From NCBI GenBank assembly GCA_947579605.1, contig OX388309.1, forward strand, positions 22,139,071 to 22,203,070: DNA of 64,000 bases, in the 5' to 3' direction. The notes beneath the pieces are model-generated. The model ran no database searches. It was not told where the DNA came from and saw nothing but the letters and a program-made list of their open reading frames with translations. This document shows positions 21,778 to 33,475 of this stretch, one piece after another (position 1 is the stretch's first letter; each line of letters starts with the position of its first letter). A program made the position numbers and the translations under genes. The DNA is from Athripsodes cinereus. Taxonomy: Eukaryota > Arthropoda > Insecta > Trichoptera > Leptoceridae.

Positions 21778-24549
21778 TACCTAAAATCAATTTCGTTCTA
21801 CAAAATTACATTACATTTGAAATAAGCTGGACTAAGATACATTTCATGTATATTTATGACTATTTACATTTTAAGAGTTCCATATTCCTTATTAATTATG
21901 TACGTAAAAGCACTAATAAATTATTTCAAAGTAAATGCAAGGGAATGCACTAATCTTACTCATGACATCTAGTGGGAGAATTATTAGATTTAAAATGTAT
22001 TTGACAAGTATTTCAGAAAAAACACAATGTATAGGTACTAAATTTACAACTTCCAACACAAGATTTTGAATTTCTTTCCTTCATTGTTTATGATGAGATT
22101 AAAGAATGAAAAGTTAGTTAATTTCGCAATAAGGTTTAATGAAATGCTTTTGTTTAATATAGAAAGTTTGTATAGGTACTTTCTGAATATTATGAAACTA
22201 TGTTCATCAGGAGAACGTACCTACTACGCAAAATAACAAAATTATTATTATTCTTTTTGGACCCTTTTAAATTTACTCGTATTGTAAGATGAAAATCATA
22301 TTATTTGAGATATTAAATTGCTTGAATCAACAGCTGAGAGTAAAAATATACCAATTCCCAAGTGAAAATTTAGGAAAGAATCTCTGATATAGTAACGTAA
22401 AACTAATATACACAAAAGGTAGGTAGGTACTTACCTAACTTACCTTCCTTCATATTAAACAAATTATTATTTCTGGATCTTTAAAAACTGATTCGAAATA
22501 CAAAAATCCATAAAGTGGCATACAACATAGCAAAAGTTACGATAGGTACTGCAAAAAGACATTTTGTTTTCATCTTTTAAGTGTTCCACATTTAAAAAAA
22601 GCCTCGTGTATTTACTGTGGGAAGTTTTATCAATTTGAATCTTTCAACGACATTTTTAATTATGGAGTAGAGTAGATCAGTACTTTTATTAATAGATGTT
22701 AATATTAAAATTTGGAACAAATATTATTGAATTTTCAACATATGTACCTACGTATTTCAAACTTTAACTTGATCATTTTATAAAGATTTTTACCAGTTTA
22801 TGCAAATGTTTTAGAATAGTATGTGAGTTTACATACTTGCTAAATAATGAAAACAGTAGGGATTTCCTACACAGATACTAAAATGTCTTGAAATTCTCTT
22901 CGCATTATTTTTGTGCGGCATCATCAAAAACACTCACTACGAGTTTAAAAAAAGAGCAAGAGATTTATCTCATCCCTAAGCTGTATAAGGGCGTATTTTT
23001 CTTAACAAAAAACATATCATTTGTACTTCTTGTTATTATTTAATAGTATAAATTTGTCGTCTCCTCTAAATCTTGGAGCTGTGCGAATGAAATGAAAGCG
23101 GCGACCACCTCTTTTGCATATCTTAATAAGATTTCTTCTCCCCTTAAAATAACCAACATCTGAATTTAATCTTGGTTTATTCATCAAAATTTGCATCTTT
23201 TCTTTAGTAGATTGACGTGTAACAGATTACTGACTCGAAGCAATTGATTTGACAAGGATCTACAGTAATGATTTTGGAAAAGTGACAAATTATTGTATTA
23301 AAATGTAAAGATTTATTAATACATTATTCAGATTTTCATTTCTTGTTTCATTTGGAGTTGATGGAAAATGCTGATGTTCTCGTTATTAATGCCGAGGATT
23401 TGAATATAATTTATTTTAAATTTTAATATACTTTATTCCTGTTAGGAATGTGGAAGCTTATCTGAAACTTTGGAATTATATTGTTTGCCAATTTTAGTTT
23501 TCAATGTACATAATCTATATTAAAAGTAGAAAAACTAAAGTAGCACATCGTTAAATGTTTTCCGTTGCCTTGGTCTGGCCAAGTCGTTTGCGCAAAATTT
23601 ATCTATTAGGTACTAATTATAATTTTCTTCCTGTAGATTTATTGTATTCAGAACGTAAGTTATTTTCGAATAACTGCTAAACAATCTTTCAAACCTCAAA
23701 AATGTTTTGTTTCACAGTTTGTAACTTACTTAGTCTGACACTAATTTCGGCTCTCTTTTAATAAGACAAAAAAATAGTAACGTTTTAAAATGATTATATT
23801 AAAATAAATTAATGATAATTTAGATAATTTTAAATTTATTTTCAAGTGGATTTATAGTCACAATTAGAATGTTTATAATAACCAAAAATTATAGTATTAA
23901 TTTAAATAATACTTACGTTAGTAAAATTATAATTTAGATTATCCTTTATTATTCTCTAAGTCTAAAAAGGGAGCATGTTAATGTTTTAATAACATTAGGT
24001 ACGTGAGATGTTCCTAAAAATACTTTGTAATTTAAAATTCCTAATAAGAAAGTTTTCCACTTCCGGTAGCATCCTTTAGTTTAAATAAAATAACGTAAAC
24101 ATTACAGGTATCTGCTTCATGGATACGTGGAAACATTATCTACCCAAAAACCATCCTCTCAAATCGTTCTCTTCTTAAACTTTTTCCTTTTCAAGGTACA
24201 AGACACACATCACGTACTTTACTATGTTAAATATTGATATTCCTACATTTCCTAACCCAATACTGAATATTACATACGCATTTGGAGTAAAAAAGACGGT
24301 TAAAGTAAAAAAAAAACATATACTGAAATTATTTCATTCAACATGTGCAATAATGGTATATGGTATAGGAGATTCGTGACGTAGTACATATTATGTGGTA
24401 GTATGTATATTTATAATATTATATACTATGGAAACCTTTCTGAAATTTCGTGATAAGGTTGGAAAATTGCCCCCGGAAACGGGTACCTATGTAGGTATGT
24501 ACATAATAATATGTATCTACCTATATTTTACTTATTTGTATTACTATAA
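21778..24549. other. No gene recognised
   Basis: About 2.8 kb of AT-rich DNA with TAGGTAGGTA words near 22420. A slightly GC-richer patch at 23060-23130 has no recognisable frame. Confidence 0.55.
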
Positions 24550-24551
24550 TA

Positions 24552-24801
24552 TCGATGGCATAGCGCACAGATGTGGTAAGTACAGTTTTCATAGTTTTGA
24601 GATAATCAATGTTGATAGTTTGAGATGCCATACAATTTAGTACTAACCACACATAGTTTTTGTTAAATATCTCGGGAATGACACAGAGTTACACAATAAT
24701 ATTCCTAAGGAACATACTTCAGATGATATAGATTCTCATGCGTATAATAACTCATTTTCGGTAAAAACTGCACTTACCACATCTGTGCGCTATACCATCG
24801 A
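24552..24801. mobile_element. 250-bp MITE with 38-bp TIRs and TA target site
   Basis: The left terminus TCGATGGCATAGCGCACAGA (24552) continues TGTGGTAAGTACAGTTTT. The right terminus, reverse-complemented from 24801, reads TCGATGGTATAGCGCACAGA then TGTGGTAAGTGCAGTTTT. That is about 36 of 38 identical. TA dinucleotides flank both ends (24550-24551 and 24802-24803), as for Tc1/mariner-type elements. The interior has no frame and is not palindromic, so this is a deletion-derivative MITE. High TIR identity implies limited decay. Confidence 0.85.
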
Positions 24802-24803
24802 TA

Positions 24804-25276
24804 TGTAAGAAATTATTATTATTATATATTAGAGTGTGTGTGTGTGTGTATGTTTGCATGTATGTGTGTGTGGGTTGATGTTCGTCGCACTAGGTATATT
24901 ATACTTACCATTATAAATATTTCATAGGACCCTTGCGGGCTTAGCAAGGCTTTTGAGATCCTTTTGACCTACGTATGCACGTATATAGAATGTATAATAA
25001 CTACATAGTATATATTATTATGATATATATGTATTTGTATTATTAGGATATATATTCGAGCACCATTCATCATATTCCTTCCATTCTCGCATACATATTC
25101 ATATTTTACCTTATACATACCGGACTGGGTAATCTATGCATAATATTATTCATAGGTACCTATATATTATTATTTTGATCCTTTCAAACAAACCGTCCGT
25201 CCGTCCTTGTGGTTCCTTTCTTGTCATTTTTCATTCTTATTTTATTATAATAATATTATGTACAAAATAATATTAC
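24804..25276. other. No gene; (GT)n microsatellite
   Basis: A degenerate GT/TGTA-rich microsatellite lies at about 24833-24872. The rest is AT-rich, with a GTCCGTCCGTCC run at about 25194-25205. Confidence 0.6.
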
Positions 25277-25286
25277 ATTTCTTTAT

Positions 25287-25542
25287 CATCATCATCATCA
25301 TCATCGCCCTCAACGCTCCTCTCGGGAGCACAGGGCAGAAACCAGCCTCCTCCATTCAGAGCGTCTCTGTGCCAATTGCGTCACCTCTTCCCACGACATT
25401 CCTTGCGCTCTGATATCGTTGTCATAGGAACGGTGTATTGTGAAAGAGGGACGCCCGGGCCGACGGAACCCCTGCGGACGGAAAAACAGTGCTCTTTTTG
25501 GCCAACTATCATTGGGCATTCTCAAAACATGTCCCAGCCAGG
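25287..25542 (-). pseudogene. LINE-R 3' fragment, 256 bp, 10-bp TSD
   Basis: The minus-strand frame reads WLGHVLRMPNDSWPKRALFF, then GRPSFTIHRSYDNDIRAQGM, ending LCSREER and a stop, followed by an ATG-repeat tail (plus-strand CATCATCAT at 25287-25305). The perfect direct repeat ATTTCTTTAT lies at 25277-25286 and 25543-25552. The coding part is intact over the retained length and very close to 3768-4228, so this is a young, heavily 5'-truncated insertion. Confidence 0.92.
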
Positions 25543-25727
25543 ATTTCTTTATACTTCGCAATAATTCGTTCTGGTCAAGTTAGAAGTAATGAATGATTGT
25601 TATATAAATGCCCACTTGTAATTTTTATTTTTTATGTATTAATAATACCCAAAATATAATTGTTTGCTCATCATGTAAAAATATATATTTATGGGAGAAT
25701 CAATCCGAGTCTTTTGGTTATGAGTGG

Positions 25728-25795
25728 ATTGATGGTAGAATTACAGACTTCTCGGCGAAAGATTACTGGTTCGAATCCGCCGCTATTATTAATTA
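25728..25795 (+). other. tRNA-like segment (SINE head or tRNA relic)
   Basis: GGATTGATGGTAGAAT resembles a pol III A box region of a Gly/Glu-type tRNA, and CTGGTTCGAATCCGCCGC holds a perfect B box (GGTTCGAATCC). The distance between them suits a tRNA. I cannot form a convincing acceptor stem, so a functional tRNA is unlikely; a SINE head or tRNA pseudogene is more likely. Confidence 0.4.
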
Positions 25796-26749
25796 GTGTA
25801 AGACTACTAGTGGTGTATTTGGATTCATAATAAAGCTAGATTAATCTTTAGAAAATTGTTTAGTATATAATTAAATAAAATTTGTAAAAACAATAAAAAC
25901 GATGAAGTTCTTTATGAAAAAAATCTATGGATTATCAGTGATGCATGCGATTCAATGTGAATGTCTAATTTCAAGTTTAAACAAGAGACTCGATAGCTTC
26001 AATCAACTCGGTAATTTGCAGCAAAAACGACTTTGAAGAATATTATAATCAGAATTCTAGGTATTGTCTACTATTTATCTTTGGTTAATAGAAAATTTTC
26101 TTAAATGTCATTTGAAATGAACTTATTGATAAAAAGTTTCCATATAAATCAATTTACGTATAACGTTGAATATGATTACTTAAATAATTTATGTATGAGT
26201 TAGTAAGCGAATGTCAGTGGTGGCACTAATATTTTTATATTGCTCATACTTTTGCGAGGTATACAGGTATGTAGGTAGGTACTTATAACTAAAAAAACAA
26301 CCCTAATGCTATGATTGTCCGTTGACTACCTATAAATAAATATTCTATTCTAATGAATTTACTATTCCTGTGTACCTACTGGATTCGATACATTTATTTT
26401 TAATAAAGAATTTCAAATTACCTAACCTATTTTGTTTTTTGAATTTTATTTTTCATCTGTGAACATATGGTACATTTATGCATATCATCTTGTAAGCTTT
26501 GATATATTTTGTTTTTTTTTTTAAATATTTTTTTTACCCGCTACAAAAAAATCATGACTCATGACATTGTGTGACAAGAATCAAACAATTTTTCTGTCCT
26601 AGATATAAAAATACATAAATATATTAATTTTCCGATTTAATTGATTTTAATAATGTTTTTTTACAGTTTTTTTTAGTATGTAATTTTTTTAATCTGCTTG
26701 TCATATTTTTACTTACAAAGACGATAGGTCAAGAAATGCTCTATCTTTC
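25796..26749. other. No gene recognised
   Basis: AT-rich, with GTAGGTAGGTAC near 26272. No repeat match was seen. Confidence 0.6.
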
Positions 26750-26911
26750 AATACCGGCACGGAATATTCCACAAGTGGGGCAGCCAGAAGACTAATTGAT
26801 GGCCATAAACATGCAAAGCTGTCCCTTGGAGCCTTACTTAGTGAAAAAATACTTACTTAAAAAAAAGCTTACAGAAAAAGACAATCTTTGCACGAACCCC
26901 ACGGAATGAAG
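26750..26911 (-). repeat. SINE-A with internal deletion
   Basis: The plus strand begins GGCACGGAATATTCCACAAG, TGGGGCAGCCAGAAGAC and ends near CCCCACGGAATG. These are the SINE-A 3' and 5' ends; the middle (the GCGATGAGG block) is deleted. Confidence 0.6.
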
Positions 26912-27326
26912 AAAACACACCACTGGTGAATGCCTTGTGTACAGTTTGTTGAATTGTTAAATTATTGTTTAAAGACTCTATGGCTCCCATCGAAACTACT
27001 TCAGCTAATACTCTGACTAACGATTAAGTAAACATTTAAACAGCGAGGACAGACGTTTGATTGCTATATTGTTTAAATAATTCATAACGTAGGGTTTAGG
27101 AAATTATACACTGTGAAACTATCGTTGTAGCAAATAAGTAGTATCTTGAAAGTTATCTTATTGTTCAATGAAGAAGTGTTACTCAAATTTTCGAATAACA
27201 TAACATAACAACATAACATCCATAGAAAATTCACACAGATCGAGCTAGAAATAGCTAAGAATCTTGTATTATTGGTATTAACGCGACGATGCACATATAT
27301 ACAATGCACTTAACACATATATATGT
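26912..27326. other. No gene recognised
   Basis: AT-rich. The 75-codon minus frame (27082-27309) has no known motif. Confidence 0.6.
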
Positions 27327-27452
27327 AACACCCAGACCCAGGACAATTTGAAAAAGGTCATTCTTCAATCTGCCCTGGCCGGGAATTGAACCCGGGACCT
27401 CGTAACTCAAAGCCAAGAGCGTTACCTCTGCGCCACACCGGCCGACAAACTC
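27327..27452 (-). repeat. tRNA-derived SINE
   Basis: The minus strand carries a tRNA-like head: GTGGCGCAGAGG (A box, 27425-27436) and GGTTCAATTCC (B box, 27382-27392) with typical spacing. CCCGGGTTCAATTCCCGG forms a proper T arm. A short body (GGCAGATTGAAGAATGACC, then GTCCTGGGTCTGGGTGTT) follows. This is the organisation of a pol III-transcribed insect SINE. It is unrelated to SINE-A. The tail is AT-rich (ACATATATATG) and no clear target-site duplication was found. Confidence 0.8.
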
Positions 27453-27934
27453 GATTATTTATAGTTTAAATGAATAGAAAAAACACGAATAAAACACCAT
27501 TATTTATAGTTTAAATGTTATGGTGACAGATTCTGAAAAGAATTAGGCGTGATGATTACGATCTTCAGAAATGAGTGATCGACGAGGAAGAATAAAATTA
27601 GAGAATATTCGGATTTTTATAAAATTGAGTGAAGATGTAGTACTTTGAGCAAAGTCAATTTATTGTCAAAATCTATTGACAAATAATCATTCTATAGATA
27701 TTTTATAGAGTATTGGTAACATTTAAGTATATTATCTTGAAATTAGATATCTTCAGTATTCGTATCGACAAACAGCGTTATCATTACTGGTATTATTTGC
27801 TGAGTTGTATTTCAAGTAAACTCTTCACCCAGCGAGTAGAAAATAAGTACTCTATCAATTTACAATTCAAAATAATAATAGAGACGGGGTTTACTTAGTC
27901 AGAATATCCGTCAATAAGCGCGCCGTGTCGCGTG
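27453..27934. other. No gene; 19-bp direct repeat
   Basis: The 19-mer ATTATTTATAGTTTAAATG occurs at 27454-27472 and 27499-27517, with 26 bases between. Otherwise AT-rich with no gene. Confidence 0.65.
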
Positions 27935-28150
27935 CCGTGTCCCGCTTCATGTCCAATCTAATGGCGACAAGGATGGATCGATTTGTCTAGTCCGACCCTG
28001 AATTTAATATCGCCGCATTCACTGCCTACCTAGAACAGTATAATTCGAAACAATAAAACGTTTAGCCGATAAAGGAAACCTTATTTATTAACTCTTCCTT
28101 ATTGTTGAAATTTAAACCTGTCTATGCCATTGCGACATTTCACACAAATG
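27935..28150 (+). pseudogene. Possible Ty3/gypsy gag start, decayed
   Basis: TGGCGACAAGGATGGATCG at about 27962 resembles the LTR-proximal leader/start of insect Ty3/gypsy elements. The following frame, with stops, reads MDRF then DPEFNIAAFTAYLEQY and, further on, KETLFINS, similar to gypsy gag N-termini. Stops and apparent frame loss make it a relic at best. No LTR pair, protease or pol was found. The local rise in GC supports foreign origin. Confidence 0.3.
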
Positions 28151-31100
28151 TGGTAGTCACAAGACATACCAACTATAATGAACACATAACACTTTTAATA
28201 ACAATAATAATGCCAATAAAACGTTACATTCAGTATCGGTACCACAGCCCACGCTTACTTGTGTCGTTTAATTTTTTTTTAACATTGTTAAATTATTATT
28301 TTATTCCATTATTTTATTTTCTATTTTATAAAAGAAACGTGCGATAAATGAGTGTTATCATCCAGATTTTTACAGTTCTGTACATATTAACAGTTTTATG
28401 GTCAATGATCTCAGAACTTATTATGAATTGCTTTAGGTACGGTTAAATTATATAAGGGATCCTCACAATACATAGGTAACAAGCAGTTTTTTCGAATTTT
28501 TTACTAAAATAAATACTACCTGTCCATAGTTTATTTATCATACTAAACATGTTTTTATGTCCACTATTTGTTTTCAATTTTATTTTAAACAAGTTTGGCT
28601 TGACTCTTACAGAAAGGAAGTCGTAAGAAATAGGTATGTGTTATTTCGCTCGCATATCTATTAAACATCGATACTGGTTTTCATCGAAGGCTTATATAAT
28701 AATAAATCACTTGTGACCGTATTTTGTTTCATGAGTAGACATAGTTTGTTAATAAAATAATACAGAAAGATTTTTTCTGTGATTGACATTTTTTAATCAA
28801 TTTGATTTCGAATTTTTAATCGACTGTAAATTTGATGTGAAATTATGAACAAGTATGGTTAATTTATTAGATTACATCGTACTGTATAAATATTTTTCAA
28901 TAAAGAAAATTAAGTTTTAATTCTTTGAAATCATTGAGGATTATAATTATATTTTTAGCCTCTCCGCGATAACTGCTCCAATTATCAGTAATAATTCTGT
29001 ACTAAAAAACATACAAAATATCCCGACTTGCTAAAAAAACTGACAAATTTACCATTCTGTTAAGGTAGGATGTATTAGGATGTATTAAGGTTTATTGCTG
29101 ATTTTAACTGATAACTTTTTATCAATCACAAAACGAAACCTGAATTCTGGGATACACATAGCCTAAAGATAATGGATTATGATTATATTTACATAGAATA
29201 TATTATTATATTACTTTAGATATTTATTTAATAGATGATGGACATGTGATGGTAAAATATATTTATCACTATAAATTCAATACTCGCTTTATGTTTACGC
29301 TCTCATAGACCTATAATTTTTTGACGTTATAAAAATTAATAACTATTAGCAAGAAGAACCACTTTGTATTTAAATAATAATATAGAAAGCTTTGCTTTGT
29401 TTTATGAATTTAAATATGTATTATCTTTAATAAACTAATATTATAAATATTAATCTTACCTGGAGGTCTTGAATTCTCCACACTTAGGAATGCTTTAAGT
29501 AGATGTTATTTACCTGTCGCGATGTTCTTATTAAGCTGTGTATGTACGTAATATCTTTACGGTATGTTATAGAAAATAAAGTATCAAGCTACAGTCTTGT
29601 AATGAAATACTCAAGAGTTAAATTCAGTATTATGTATCTATATATTATTATTCACAATATAATAATTTTTATCTAGTAATTTTAATTACGGTGATCTGTT
29701 TAATGATGCAAACATTTTGTACTTCTACTTGGGAGGTTGGTTTTTTACCTTTAATAAATCTTTTTTTTTTTAATTCTGTAATATGCAGATTGGTAGTTTT
29801 TGTTTTTGGCCAATGTTGATTCTCAAGAGCTTTTAATGTTGACACTTTTTGCAGAATACTAGAGTTAAATTAATAATATTCTACGGATAGAAAAATAATG
29901 AAATTAGGTTAAATAAAATCCATTATCTTCTTTTTCATCGGGATACTAAATGTCTAATAAATGTTCCGAATTCAATTTACGTTTTTTTATTTATTTAATC
30001 AACTTACAACAATCCACAACCTAATCTTTTAGTTGAATTCACATTGCAAACACGAATAGATGTTCCGCTTGTTTCACATTGATTGAAATCACCTCAAAAA
30101 AGCTTTGTTGTGTATTTCACAAAATAAAGTTCCTCGCTATTTCTATTATCACAATGCTGTGTAGCAGTGAGTGGTAAGAAGAATGAATCTATCGGAATAT
30201 CGACAGTGGTAAAACATACCACCTATTGTATACTTCAGTAATCTCTATGTTGAAAGAGACTATTATGTTTTATTTGTGACAAGAAAAGTGTGTTCTCTTT
30301 GTAAACCTAATATATTACATTGGGCCAATAGATAAAACGAAAAACGCCCGAGTCTTGGGGCCTGTCGTATCCTTTGTCAAACAGATTCTGAACCGAGTTT
30401 AAGGGGTCAAAGGCTTTCGAACTTTAGATACCTCTGACATCGACATACTTCATTTAGATGGGGTGAATAATACATCTTTCATGTATTTTTAAACTTGAAT
30501 GTCATCTTTTCCATTTCCTGGGTTGTCTGGGTGTGGATACAAATCAGTTATTTCGCTTAGATACAAAAAATCTTATTGAGAACAACCAAATATGGATAGT
30601 AATAATTGTTATTTTATTAATGCCCCTACCATTAAATTTTCAAGAAAAAAAATCTACTTATAGATAAGTTTTTTTAGCGTCTGCCATTTCAAAAAGAATA
30701 AATTAAACTATCATATTTGTTTTGCTGTCTATCACGAAACATTGTAATTTGTAATTACTTGATATTAAAGATTAAAATGTGAAAATAATTAATGATACTT
30801 AAATTTTCATACATAATGATTCTCTTTGAAGCATTATTGAATCGTTGTACGCAGTAAATTGAAACTAAAAATTGTGAGTAATTAATTTTCGACAGCGTTT
30901 TTTATTAAATTCAGTCACTCCTTCCATCTGACCTGTTATTTTGTTGCGTATTTCTCTTTACTTAAAAGGCGTCCTGTGTTCATCTTTCCTATAGAATTTA
31001 TTTTCTAAAAGAATGAGTGCGCCCTCCACCTTTTCATAACATTTCAAAAGAAGCTTCCAATAGAAGGCAAACACATTTTTCATTGCCTTTTGAGACGTTC

Positions 31101-32041
31101 ATATTGTTGCTATTATTAAGGCCAGTGCGGAGAAATCTTTCAATTAAAAACACAACTTAAGCTTTGGAATAACAAATAATATAAAAGAACGTTTTTTGAT
31201 ACTCGTCCATTATTTATAATATAATATTACTTTGAGCTCTCTTCTCTTAACGATCCTGTCCTTTGTGACCTGCCAATTTGAAAAATGTTTCCAGAATTTA
31301 TGTTTTTACGTTTATTTTTTCATTCAAAAGAATTTCTCAACAATAATAAGTTAACGAAAATTGATCGAATATTTTTTTGAAAGCAATCCTGATATGGATG
31401 ACTTTTCCTTTTGAGTTTTTTTTTCTATACAAATTCACATAATTTGTAAGTAAATAGAAAGCATTCCTTCCGTTCTAAATATATTCGCATTTCCTTTACT
31501 TCCAATATGTCATATATGATATTACAAGAAAAGCTATGTAGGATAAACAGACAAAAAATGAAAGAAGCAAAGACACACATTCCATACATGGATTCGAAAT
31601 TATCATCAAAGGATATGTATGTAGATGAGATAGGCATTTTAAAGTAATTATTCCTCCTGTAACTAGATATATATATTTAACATTAATTTTTCTATTCATG
31701 TTTATTTCCATTGACATGTATTTTTTGTTTTGATAATAATACTAGAATCACATCTATCACTTTTTTTATATTATATTTAGCAAAGTTTTATTTTTCTTAT
31801 TAACTTTGGTGGTTTCTCCCTTCTTGGGAATAAAATGAAAAGTCTATATTATTATTTAATATTGTTACTACAACAAAATGTCTGATTACATATTCTTTTA
31901 TAAGCAAAATTTTAACGTCAAAGTAAGCTATGAAGATATAAATTTAAAAATGATGAATACCTGTATTAAAATTACGCATATATTTTCGTCCTGACTCCAG
32001 ACGCCTACCAAATTATGTCCATATTATTTATTGAAGTTTTA
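28151..32041. other. No gene recognised in 3.9 kb
   Basis: Long AT-rich stretch with T runs near 28273 and 29761. A less AT-rich patch at 30340-30470 matches nothing. The minus-strand frames at 31425-31717 overlap each other and have hydrophobic AT-driven composition. Confidence 0.55.
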
Positions 32042-32172
32042 GGTAAAATGCTGCTCGTTCAAAGCCTGAATTATCCCAATTCTTCTCTATGGCTGTGGGT
32101 CTTGGCACCCAATCAAGTCTGAAGAGCGGAGGATACTATGTTTCGAAAATAAGTGCCCTCAATTTTTTTGGG
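32042..32172 (+). pseudogene. LINE-R copy, part 1 (split by SINE-A)
   Basis: CCCAATTCTTCTCTATGGCT, GTGGGTCTTGGCACCCAATC and GAGCGGAGGATACTATG match 3786-3870 of the young copy with frameshifts. The match stops at the SINE-A insertion and resumes at 32446. Confidence 0.75.
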
Positions 32173-32433
32173 GATCCCGTGGAGCACCCGGTAAAGAATT
32201 GGTCTCCCACTCTTCTGCGTAAGTTTTCGAGTGTCCTGTAAAAGGCAGGTGTTCGAAAAAATTAAGACATTTTACATATTAAATTCAGCAATGAGGTTTG
32301 CCACCCATCCTGAATGTCTTGATTTTATATTGGCACGGAGAGGACAGTTTGCATGTTTCTTATATGCAGCTGATCTACTGGCTACCCCACTTGTGGGATA
32401 TGCCGTGATGGTATAGTAGTAGGAAGTAGTAGT
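32173..32433 (+). repeat. SINE-A, full length with 12-bp TSD
   Basis: This copy defines the element: 5' GATCCCGTGGAGCACCCGGT, then AAAGAATTGGTCTCCCACTC, GAGTGTCCTGTAAAAGGCAG, TGAGGTTTGCCACCCATCC, ATTGGCACGGAGAGGACAG, GCTACCCCACTTGTGGG, CCGTGATGGTATAG and a TAG-repeat tail. A perfect direct repeat AATTTTTTTGGG flanks it (32161-32172, 32434-32445). The only B-box-like word is GGTGTTCGA; I see no good A box. The tail and target-site duplication show LINE-mediated insertion. Confidence 0.92.
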
Positions 32434-32680
32434 AATTTTTTTGGGTATTGGGTGGTATGAGCATATCACAAATGTGTGCCTGCGTACTTAGTAAAGATCC
32501 GTGGTCTCTGTAACACAGGATAAACGATGATCCTGGTTAGGTTATGTTCTTAGAATATCCAGTTATAGTTTGTCAAAAAGAGCACTGATCTTTCATTCAG
32601 AAGGGTTTCAACGGCTCGGAAGTAATTTCTTTTCTCAGGTGGTGCATAGATGCTCCGAATGTGGAGGCTGGAATAGAAAG
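32434..32680 (+). pseudogene. LINE-R copy, part 2
   Basis: Continues the interrupted copy: TGGTATGAGCATATCACAAA, CTGTAACACAGGATAAACGA, AAAAAGAGCACTGATCTTTC and CTCCGAATGTGGAGGCTGG correspond to 3895-4180 of the young copy. Frameshifts and stops abound and the extreme 3' end and tail are lost. Confidence 0.75.
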
Positions 32681-33363
32681 GCTTTATTTAAAGGTACCAT
32701 TTCTATAGATGGTTGAAAGCGAAGATGTTCAGTAGATATTCACATTAATTCTGATAAATTGAAAAATGCTTTACGTTTTCTGAATAAAAGTTTCAGTTTA
32801 TTTTAGAATGCTTTATAACTTTCGTTATGAAGCATGCTCCTTATATTCAAAATCCGTTATATTTCTCGCCAAATGGGGTATAAATTGATATTTTTAAGGG
32901 GAACAGCATATGCTGTACCAGGAAATTTTGTTTTCTTTTTAATGAAGTAATGTTGTACTCATTTAAAGTTTATTTATTTTTATTTAACACTAATTGTAGT
33001 AATTTTATACTTGACTATTTCAGGCAGCATGTAGTTATTACTAAATGTCGTCAACTGTGTAACGAAAACTCACTTGTTGCCAGAGTAGCAATGAGGTTAT
33101 TGTTAAGTTTATGATAGAACTATAAATGTAATAAATATACAAATAATGAGAAATTTCTACAACAATTATCAGAAAAAACATGCCTTTCGCGGTGAAATTT
33201 TATATGAATCAATATGTATCTTGTCGATCGTTCTGTGTATTTCGTTTGTGTTTTTTTAATCTTTATACCAGGTTAAGAATAAAACATAAAAAAATAAGGA
33301 AAAAGTAAAAAAAAAAAACAACTATACGTACCTAAACGACACGCCATTAAAATAAAGGTAAAT
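32681..33363. other. No gene recognised
   Basis: AT-rich with an A run near 33310. Nothing supported. Confidence 0.6.
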
Positions 33364-33475
33364 TCCGCGAAGTTTTCTGTAAAGAATAGATTCCCCACTA
33401 TTTTATTTAAAGTTTAAAGTGTTTTGCAAAAGGCAGGTATTCTTTGAACATCACTCGTGATGGTGTGGATTTCGA
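33364..33475 (+). repeat. SINE-A 5'-half fragment
   Basis: TTCCGCGAAGTTTTCTGTAA, AGAATAGATTCCCCAC and GCAAAAGGCAGGTATTC follow the SINE-A 5' half, then the similarity stops. It shows that the 5' half was once joined to the family and is not a unique flank. Confidence 0.55.

Noticed and set aside
27082..27309. 75-codon minus frame as a membrane protein
   Set aside because: AT-driven hydrophobic residues, no support.
32231..32416. Frame shared by SINE-A copies (begins MRFATHPEC) as a conserved small protein
   Set aside because: The same frame recurs only because the copies share SINE-A DNA; several full-length copies break it, so it is not maintained.
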